Of a stretch of DNA of 64,000 nucleotides, positions 58,535 to 64,000 are shown in pieces. The DNA is taken from positions 1 to 64,000 of the forward strand of contig NZ_RXHU01000100.1 in assembly GCF_003955665.1 (NCBI RefSeq), given 5' to 3'. Origin of the DNA: Paenibacillus whitsoniae. GTDB lineage: Bacteria; Bacillota; Bacilli; Paenibacillales; NBRC-103111. The first letter of the stretch is position 1. Each line of letters opens with the position of its first letter. The position numbers and the translations under genes were made by a program. The notes under the pieces were generated by a model that saw only the letters and a program-made list of their open reading frames with translations, was not told where the DNA came from and ran no database searches.

Positions 58535-59608
58535 ATGCAAAAAAGTGATGGCATGAACTACGCGCCGAAAGGCAAACCGAACCTTGTCGTAGGCAAAGGA
58601 GAGTTTACTTTTGCTGCAATGTCCCTCGACCATGGGCATATTTATGGCATGAGCAACGGGCTTGTTGAAGCGGGCGCAGAGATTAAATGGGTATATGATC
58701 AAGACCCGGCGAAAGTGGAGGCGTTCCTGAAACAGTTCCCGCAAGCGCAGGCGGCTTCTTCCGAAGAAGTGATTCTGAACGATCCTGAGGTGAAGCTCGT
58801 GGCTGCCGCTGCGATTCCTTCCTTGCGTGGTCCGCTTGGCATTCGCGTCATGGAGAGCGGGAAAGACTATTTCACGGACAAAACGCCGTTTACATCTCTG
58901 GAGCAATTGGAGGCGGCGAAAGAAGCGGTTGCGCGCACAGGACGCAAGTACGCGGTATACTACAGCGAGCGTCTCCATGTAGAGAGCGCGGTATTTGCCG
59001 GTCAGTTAATCGAAGAGGGCGCAATCGGTCGTGTTGTTCAAGTGTTGGGCCTCGGGCCGCACCGCTTGAACGCGCCAAGCCGTCCGGATTGGTTCTTCGA
59101 GAAAGACAAATACGGCGGCATTCTGTGCGATATCGGCTCGCACCAAATCGAGCAGTTCCTGTTCTATGCAGGCTGCAAAGATGCGACGGTCGTCAGCAGC
59201 AAAGTGGCCAACTACAATGCGAAGGATTATCCGGAGCTTGAGGATTTCGGCGATGCGACGCTTGTGGGCGACAACGGTGCGACGAACTACTTCCGTGTGG
59301 ACTGGCTGACACCGAGCGGTCTCGGCACATGGGGGGATGGACGTACGATCATCCTGGGCACCGACGGTTATATCGAAATGCGTAAATACATCGATATTGC
59401 CCGCGATCCGCAGGGAGATCAGTTGTACCTCGTGAACCAGCAAGGAGAAAAGCACTACAGTCTCCATGGACAAGTAGGCTTTCCTTACTTTGGTCAATTA
59501 ATTCTGGACTGCATCAACCGTACGGAGAATGCGATGACGCAAGCGCATACGTTCAAAGCGGCGGAACTGTGCTTGCAAGCGCAAGCTAAAGCGGTTCGTG
59601 TGGAGTAG
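58535..59608 (+). CDS. Gfo/Idh/MocA family protein (second of pair)
   Basis: The protein is 357 residues from ATG 58535, GGAGG upstream. The N-terminal part is unusual: FTFAAMSLDHGHIYGMSNGL replaces a normal GxGxxG loop, and the EKP motif reads DKTPF (YFTDKTPFTSLEQLEAAK). The C-terminal domain has YGGILCDIGSHQIEQFLFYA, with the G-S-H-Q pattern. The altered cofactor loop suggests different cofactor handling or loss of activity, or a partner subunit. It is co-transcribed with the preceding gene. Its 3' end overlaps the convergent LysR gene by 23 bases. Confidence 0.85.
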   Translation: MQKSDGMNYAPKGKPNLVVGKGEFTFAAMSLDHGHIYGMSNGLVEAGAEIKWVYDQDPAKVEAFLKQFPQAQAASSEEVILNDPEVKLVAAAAIPSLRGPLGIRVMESGKDYFTDKTPFTSLEQLEAAKEAVARTGRKYAVYYSERLHVESAVFAGQLIEEGAIGRVVQVLGLGPHRLNAPSRPDWFFEKDKYGGILCDIGSHQIEQFLFYAGCKDATVVSSKVANYNAKDYPELEDFGDATLVGDNGATNYFRVDWLTPSGLGTWGDGRTIILGTDGYIEMRKYIDIARDPQGDQLYLVNQQGEKHYSLHGQVGFPYFGQLILDCINRTENAMTQAHTFKAAELCLQAQAKAVRVE

Positions 59609-60479
59609 TTTTGCACAGAAGCCCCACAAAATTGGTCATCGGAACGGACAATTGCCGTTTGGCATGATAGCATAATTGCACAGTGAGCTTGAAATCAGGG
59701 TAGTCTAGCGGCAAAATCGCTAGCTGCCCTGTTTGTATTTCCGACGTAACCGTCGTTCTAGGCAGGAAGGTGACGCCGAGGCCGTGCAAGGCGCATTTCT
59801 TGAGCGTTTCAAAACTGTTGATCTCGTAGGTCAAACGGTACTTGACCCGATGCTTGCGCAGCATGTCCTCGAACAGGTTTCGGCATTTGCCGCCGGAAAT
59901 GGACATCAGAATTTCGCAGCCGTTCAAATCCTCCGGTACGATGGCGTCACGTGAAGCAAGGGGATGATCCGGGGAAGCGACAACGACGAATTCCTCCTCC
60001 TGAATCGTTTCAAAAATAAGGTCGGGATCGTGACGCACCCGATCCACGATGAAGCCGAGATCACATTCGCCGGCTTTGAGCGCGCGGAACGTATCGTTCT
60101 CCAGCAGCTCCGTAATGGCGATGGAGATTTGCGGGTAACACCGCTTGAACGTGCCGAGAAAGGGCGGCAGCATATACGAGCAGAGTGTTGTCTCGTGTGT
60201 GCCGATCGTGAAGCTGCCGGTCGTCTGCCCGGCGACGTTGATTTTCGACTCCTCGAACACCCGGATAAGCTTCGCCGCATAGCGCAGCAGGATTTGCCCG
60301 GCAGGGGTCGGCATCATTTTTTTATCAAACCGTTCAAAAATTTCAACCCCGTACTCCATTTCCAGCTTCTGAATTTGGGCCGTCACACTGGATTGGGCGT
60401 ACCCGAGCTTCTCGGAGGCCTTCGTAAAGTTCTGCCACTTCGCGACTTCGAGCAGGGTTTTATATAAGGAAAGATCCAT
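59586..60479 (-). CDS. LysR family transcriptional regulator
   Basis: The protein is 297 residues from ATG 60479, AAGGGGTG upstream; the frame opens at 60503. The winged helix is LSLYKTLLEVAKWQNFTKAS, EKLGYAQSSVTAQIQKLEME, YGVEIFERFDKKMMPTPAG. The effector domain has GSFTIGTHETTLCSYMLPPF, CDLGFIVDRV, EEEFVVVASPDHPLAS and LKKCALHGLGVTFLPRTTV. It controls an unknown target; candidates are the divergent small membrane gene and itself. A dyad TTCGAT-N7-ATCGAA lies 29 bases upstream of its start. Its 3' end overlaps the Gfo/Idh gene. Confidence 0.9.
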   Translation of the reverse strand: MDLSLYKTLLEVAKWQNFTKASEKLGYAQSSVTAQIQKLEMEYGVEIFERFDKKMMPTPAGQILLRYAAKLIRVFEESKINVAGQTTGSFTIGTHETTLCSYMLPPFLGTFKRCYPQISIAITELLENDTFRALKAGECDLGFIVDRVRHDPDLIFETIQEEEFVVVASPDHPLASRDAIVPEDLNGCEILMSISGGKCRNLFEDMLRKHRVKYRLTYEINSFETLKKCALHGLGVTFLPRTTVTSEIQTGQLAILPLDYPDFKLTVQLCYHAKRQLSVPMTNFVGLLCKTTPHEPL

Positions 60480-60507
60480 GCTGAGCACCCCTTCAATCAT
60501 CACATTT

Positions 60508-60538
60508 TTCGATGGAAACTATCGAATTTTATCGATAA
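60508..60538. promoter_or_regulatory. Probable LysR operator between divergent genes
   Basis: TTCGAT (60508-60513) and ATCGAA (60521-60526) form a dyad with 7 bases between, and TTATCGATAA (60529-60538) is a further perfect palindrome. This fits the T-N11-A type of LysR sites. Confidence 0.5.
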
Positions 60539-60595
60539 CTCCCCCTCCGCCAGGCGTGTTAAAATCATTCCAACCAAAGGATGGGGGGAATTACC

Positions 60596-60787
60596 ATGTG
60601 GAATTTGTATGACATAGAGAAAAAATACGAACAGCATGTGAAGGAGCTCGAAGAGCGCGCCAGAAAGGCTCATTGGTACGCCAAAGTCCCGCAAAAAAGA
60701 GCTAAGTTTTCTCTCCTCGCAGGAGGCGTCGCCCTGATTGCGGTGCTGGCAGCCGGCTACTTTGCCGTATCAAACGCTTTGTCGTAG
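60596..60787 (+). CDS. Small membrane protein
   Basis: The protein is 63 residues from ATG 60596, GGGGGG upstream; the frame opens at 60581. It has a charged amphipathic helix (WNLYDIEKKYEQHVKELEER), a basic stretch (KVPQKRAKF), and one C-terminal membrane helix (LLAGGVALIAVLAAGYFAVS). It is probably tail-anchored with the charged part inside. No family was recognised. It is divergent from the LysR gene and may be its target. Its last 31 bases overlap the convergent thermonuclease gene. Confidence 0.65.
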   Translation: MWNLYDIEKKYEQHVKELEERARKAHWYAKVPQKRAKFSLLAGGVALIAVLAAGYFAVSNALS

Positions 60788-61269
60788 TTTTGCCAGATGC
60801 CTTTTTTCGCCTTGCGGGCGGATTCTTGGTCTTTCTTGAAATCATTCACGTACTTGACGTTCGGAGGGAATGTCGCCATGCGCGCATAGCCTTCCTGAAC
60901 CAGGGTGCGGTTGAACAGCTCGTCCCCGATCCATACATAAGCGAGCACGCGGTCATATTGATCTTTCTTGTCCACGTCGTACTCCAGCTCCACGCGTTGC
61001 TTCTCCAGCCGTTTCGTCGTAAAGTCGCTGGCTTCCTTGCCATAGAACATAACCGGCGTATTCGCCTTCTTCGTCTCCGGCGTGTCCACGCCGATCAAGC
61101 GAATCTTCTCTTTCTTCCCGTTCAGCGTCACCTCCAGCGTATCGCCATCCACGACACGTTCCACTTTGACGGTTTCTCTGCCGGCTTGACTAGTCTTCTG
61201 CGCGCCGCAAGCTGCAACAAGCAGCGCGACAAGAAGCAGACAGCCCCCGGCGATGATCCATTTACGCAT
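60757..61269 (-). CDS. Thermonuclease family lipoprotein (SNase-like)
   Basis: This 170-residue protein has a lipoprotein signal peptide (KWIIAGGCLLLVALLVAACG, lipobox LVAAC with Cys at residue 21). The staphylococcal nuclease domain has VERVVDGDTLEVTLNG, IRLIGVDTPETK, FTTKRLEKQRVELEYDVD and DQYDRVLAYVWIGDELFN. The catalytic Arg (IRLIGVDTPE), Glu and second Arg (DRVLAYV) are in place. It should be a Ca2+-dependent nuclease outside the membrane, like YncB of B. subtilis. GAGGTGAATT lies before ATG 61269. It overlaps the small membrane gene and diverges from the XPB helicase gene. Confidence 0.92.
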   Translation of the reverse strand: MRKWIIAGGCLLLVALLVAACGAQKTSQAGRETVKVERVVDGDTLEVTLNGKKEKIRLIGVDTPETKKANTPVMFYGKEASDFTTKRLEKQRVELEYDVDKKDQYDRVLAYVWIGDELFNRTLVQEGYARMATFPPNVKYVNDFKKDQESARKAKKGIWQNYDKAFDTAK

Positions 61270-61357
61270 AATTCACCTCGAAAATACGTTAGCACGCGCC
61301 CAATGTTTAAATCAAGTATTTTCCTTTCATACTAAGGGTTAAAAAGGAGGTGCGCGG

Positions 61358-63082
61358 ATGAGGATGGACACAGCCAAGCCGCTGATCGTGCAGAGCGATT
61401 TGACGATTTTGGCGGAGACCGGTCATCCCGGGTTTGAAGAAGTGCGAGGCGGGCTCTCTCGTTTTGCGGAGCTGGTCAAAAGTCCGGAGCACCTGCATAC
61501 GTACCGGATTACGCCGCTCTCGTTATGGAACGCCGCCGCGGCCGGTGTGGATGTGGAAGAAATAGCAGGCTGCCTGCAGGCGCACAGCAAGTTCGGCGTG
61601 CCGCCGTCGGTGCTAAGCCTGATTCGCAAGTATACAAGCCGATACGGTGTGCTGCGTCTCGTGCAAGTGGGGGCTGAGGTGTTCCTCGTCAGCGAGGACA
61701 CGGTAGTGCTCAAAGAAATTAGCGCCCGCGAGACGCTCGCCCCTTATTTGACCGATACCCGCGGCGAGCGGGCCATTGCCGTTGCGCCTGAACATCGCGG
61801 CTTACTGAAAATGGAGCTGATCAAGCTTGGCTATCCTGCAGAGGATCTGGCGGGGTATCGCAGCGGAGAATTTGTGGATCTCTCGCTGAAATCGCACGAT
61901 CACGCAGGCGAGGAGGCGTTCCGGCTCAGGGATTATCAGCGGCAGGCCGTGGCCGCGTTCGGCCAGGAGAACGGCGGAAGCGGTGTGCTCGTCTTGCCTT
62001 GCGGCGCTGGGAAAACGATCGTCGGTATCGCTGCCATGGCCGAGTGCCGGTGCGCGACATTGATCCTGACGTCGAATGTGACGTCGGTAAAGCAATGGAA
62101 GCGTGAGTTGCTGGGCAAAACCAATCTCACCGATGAGCAAGTGGGCGAATACAGCGGCTCCCAGAAGGAAGTTAGGCCCGTTACCATTGCGACGTATCAG
62201 ATTCTGACGCATCGCGCCTCCAAAACGGACAGCTTCGCGCATATGAAGCTGTTTCATGAGCGGGATTGGGGCCTCATCATCTACGATGAGGTGCATCTGC
62301 TGCCTGCGCCTGTATTCCGGGCGACGGCAGATATTCAGGCGACGCGCAGGCTCGGTTTGACGGCGACGCTGGTGCGCGAAGACGGTCGGGAGGAAGACGT
62401 ATTTTCGTTGGTCGGGCCAAAGAAATATGACATGGCATGGAAGCAACTCGAGTCGATGGGGTGGCTGGCGAAGGTCGCCTGCCGGGAGGTTCGCGTGCCG
62501 TTATCGAGCCTGGATCGGGATCGCTACAGCGCATCGGGGGCGCGGAGCCAGTTCCGCATCGCCGGCGAGAACGCAGCCAAGCTGGCGGTTATCGACTGGC
62601 TGCTCCGGCGGCATCCGAACGAGCAAACGCTGATCATCGGCCAGTATTTGGATCAGCTCGAGACGATCGCCGCCCACACCGGCGCGCCGATGATTTCGGG
62701 CAGCGTCGATCATGAGCGACGCGAGGCGCTGTACGCGCAGTTCAAGAGCGGCGCGCTGCCGCTCCTCATCGTGTCCAAGGTCGCTAACTTTGCCGTGGAT
62801 TTGCCGGATGCGGCCATTGCGATTCAGGTGTCGGGGAGCTTCGGGTCCCGACAAGAGGAGGCGCAGCGGTTGGGGCGCATTCTTCGGCCGAAGAAGAACG
62901 GGCAGAATAAGGCCGTCTTCTATTCGCTCGTCAGCACAGATACGAAAGAGCAGGACTTTGCGTTAAAACGTCAATTGTTTCTGGTTGAGCAGGGCTACGA
63001 ATATACGATTACGAGTTGGGAACAGGAGGGACAAGCGGATGAAGTACGAGCAGGTCGAGGACAAAATGCCGCCGGACGTTAA
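61358..63082 (+). CDS. XPB-type DNA repair helicase (DEAD/DEAH superfamily 2)
   Basis: This 574-residue protein starts at ATG 61358 after AAGGAGGTG. The first ~190 residues are an XPB-specific N-terminal domain (LAETGHPGFEEVRGGLSRFA, YGVLRLVQVGAEVFLVSEDT). The helicase core has the Q-motif FRLRDYQRQAV, Walker A LPCGAGKT, motif III-like LTATLVREDG with box DEVH (YDEVHLLPAP), and the C-terminal lobe with LIVSKVANFAVDLPDAAIAI and QRLGRILRPKK. The RED-like residues and lack of a nuclease domain are as in archaeal and bacterial XPB. It unwinds or remodels DNA in repair. The following gene overlaps it by 44 bases, indicating tight coupling. Confidence 0.92.
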   Translation: MRMDTAKPLIVQSDLTILAETGHPGFEEVRGGLSRFAELVKSPEHLHTYRITPLSLWNAAAAGVDVEEIAGCLQAHSKFGVPPSVLSLIRKYTSRYGVLRLVQVGAEVFLVSEDTVVLKEISARETLAPYLTDTRGERAIAVAPEHRGLLKMELIKLGYPAEDLAGYRSGEFVDLSLKSHDHAGEEAFRLRDYQRQAVAAFGQENGGSGVLVLPCGAGKTIVGIAAMAECRCATLILTSNVTSVKQWKRELLGKTNLTDEQVGEYSGSQKEVRPVTIATYQILTHRASKTDSFAHMKLFHERDWGLIIYDEVHLLPAPVFRATADIQATRRLGLTATLVREDGREEDVFSLVGPKKYDMAWKQLESMGWLAKVACREVRVPLSSLDRDRYSASGARSQFRIAGENAAKLAVIDWLLRRHPNEQTLIIGQYLDQLETIAAHTGAPMISGSVDHERREALYAQFKSGALPLLIVSKVANFAVDLPDAAIAIQVSGSFGSRQEEAQRLGRILRPKKNGQNKAVFYSLVSTDTKEQDFALKRQLFLVEQGYEYTITSWEQEGQADEVRAGRGQNAAGR

Positions 63083-64000
63083 ACGGATGATTAAAGAAGA
63101 GTCGTGGTGGGCGGCCTGGATCCAGGAGGATGACGACCTGGCGCCGTTCTTGACCCAGCGGCCCTTGCTGGCAGAGCTGAACAAGCAGCTGACGACGGAT
63201 GAGCAGCGCACGCTTCGGCTGATCGTCTCGGCGTTCGGCTGTTTGCCTTTCACCGGAGAGGCGCTGGAAAAGCAGGCGGCATGGGCGGTATCCGGCGCAC
63301 AGACGAGGCTGGGGCTTATCGGGCTTCGCAGGCTAGGCGTGATTGTGACGTTCCGCAAATCGTGGGGCGAGCAGCTGTTTTTGCTCCCTGAGGACACGTT
63401 TCCCATTTGGCAGGAGCTGCTATTTCCTGTCGTGAAGTTTCCGGGAGGGCGGGAAGAAGCGCCGGGCGAAGAGCTGGAGTGGCATGAGCTTGTTCAGGAC
63501 GAGAGTGAACGGGCTGTTGCGGCGAATCCGCGCGGTTTGGCACAGATGATGCTGCATGTTTTGACGGCTTGCGCCCAGCAGCCTGCCATGCCGCTTAGTG
63601 CAAAAGGCACGCTGCATAAAAAGCAGGTGCATAAGCTGGCGGAGCCGCTGCGGCTGCCTCCTGCGATTTTAACGGCAGCGGGGCTGTCGTATGCCTTTCG
63701 CGACGTCTACGATGAGCCTGTCGCCCTATTGCTCGATCTGGCGACCCGCAGCGGCTTTTTCAAGATCAGCGGCTTAAATGAAGCGCTGCGCCTGCACGAG
63801 CCATCCGTCGAGGCGTGGCTTCAGGGCGACTACAAATGGCAGCAGGAGACGCTCTATGCGCTGTGGTGCGACATGATAACACCAGCCCCGGCTTGGCTTC
63901 AGCATGCTATCGCATGCATGGAGCGGACGCGCAGCGGCGCATGGTACAAAGTGGAGCAACTGCTGATGCAAGTGCGCGCGTGTCTGTCGTTCGCGGGCAG
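63039..64000 (+). CDS. Helicase-associated protein, 3' truncated by window
   Basis: The frame begins at ATG 63039, eight bases past AGGAGGG, inside the XPB helicase gene in another frame, and stays open to 64000 (320 codons shown). It reads KYEQVEDKMPPDVKRMIKEE, SWWAAWIQEDDDLAPFLTQR, PLLAELNKQLTTDEQRTLRL, LGLIGLRRLGVIVTFRKSWG and YDEPVALLLDLATRSGFFK. The mix of helical and winged-helix-like parts fits the helicase-associated domain proteins seen next to XPB genes in Paenibacillus. It has no Walker motif in the part shown. A partner or regulator of the helicase, like the role of Bax1 in archaea, is inferred. Confidence 0.75.
   Translation, partial: MKYEQVEDKMPPDVKRMIKEESWWAAWIQEDDDLAPFLTQRPLLAELNKQLTTDEQRTLRLIVSAFGCLPFTGEALEKQAAWAVSGAQTRLGLIGLRRLGVIVTFRKSWGEQLFLLPEDTFPIWQELLFPVVKFPGGREEAPGEELEWHELVQDESERAVAANPRGLAQMMLHVLTACAQQPAMPLSAKGTLHKKQVHKLAEPLRLPPAILTAAGLSYAFRDVYDEPVALLLDLATRSGFFKISGLNEALRLHEPSVEAWLQGDYKWQQETLYALWCDMITPAPAWLQHAIACMERTRSGAWYKVEQLLMQVRACLSFAG

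Overview
The window looks like a chromosomal segment of a spore-forming, low-GC-lineage Firmicute of the Paenibacillaceae (Paenibacillus-like). Grounds: B. subtilis-type genes in familiar arrangements (acsA opposite acuA/acuC, tyrS behind a T-box, rpsD with a long leader, ccpA, speA, ylaN, a YktB homologue), many strong AGGAGG ribosome sites with GTG/TTG starts, copper-amine-oxidase-like stalk-domain proteins, a PBP1A with C-terminal FN3 domains, and long intergenic stretches with short repeats. No rRNA, tRNA, prophage, insertion sequence or CRISPR array was seen; the gene content is mostly core or metabolic. All product names come from reading the translations, not from database searches.

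Layout. 0-9 kb: small housekeeping and conserved hypothetical genes (CBS protein, PAP2-like protein, GNAT, a membrane GGDEF-histidine kinase fusion, MBL hydrolase, alpha/beta hydrolase, DUF1292 and DUF1885-like proteins, speA). 9-16 kb: two MFS transporters, a 0.7 kb repeat-bearing gap, an ABC exporter/TetR operon with two operators flanking its promoter, and a secreted protein whose ribosome site lies in a hairpin. 18.4-24.5 kb: an operon of LacI regulator, LarA-superfamily protein, gluconokinase, UxuB-like SDR and 6-phosphogluconate dehydrogenase. 25-29 kb: aroK, a rhodanese, a divergent aroA, a C39 peptidase and a CoA-binding protein. 29.7-33.9 kb: PTS EIICBA, PTS enzyme I and a PfpI-type protein. 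34.6-36.4 kb: ccpA and mtnN, followed by a 0.9 kb repeat-rich gap. 37-49 kb: acuC, acuA (no acuB between them), acsA, PBP1A, tyrS, rpsD and a GAF-GGDEF cyclase. 49-64 kb: a VTT membrane protein, a truncated HPr-like protein, ylaN, a Ca2+/H+ antiporter, a Gls24 protein, FtsW, a YugN-like protein, an M20 hydrolase, a PAS kinase, two Gfo/Idh oxidoreductases, a LysR regulator, a thermonuclease lipoprotein and an XPB-type helicase overlapping a helicase-associated gene that runs off the window.

How parts work together. Carbon control is a recurring theme: ccpA, a Ser46-bearing but His15-less HPr-like protein, a PTS pair, and cre-like sites in front of acsA, the Gfo/Idh pair and the gluconate operon. 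The most interesting candidate system is that last operon. Its LarA-like protein keeps four residues spaced like the catalytic and nickel-pincer residues of lactate racemase, and its neighbours suggest a route fructuronate -> mannonate -> gluconate -> 6-phosphogluconate -> ribulose 5-phosphate. That route is inference. Protein starts were often moved inward from the longest frame to the first start with a good ribosome site.
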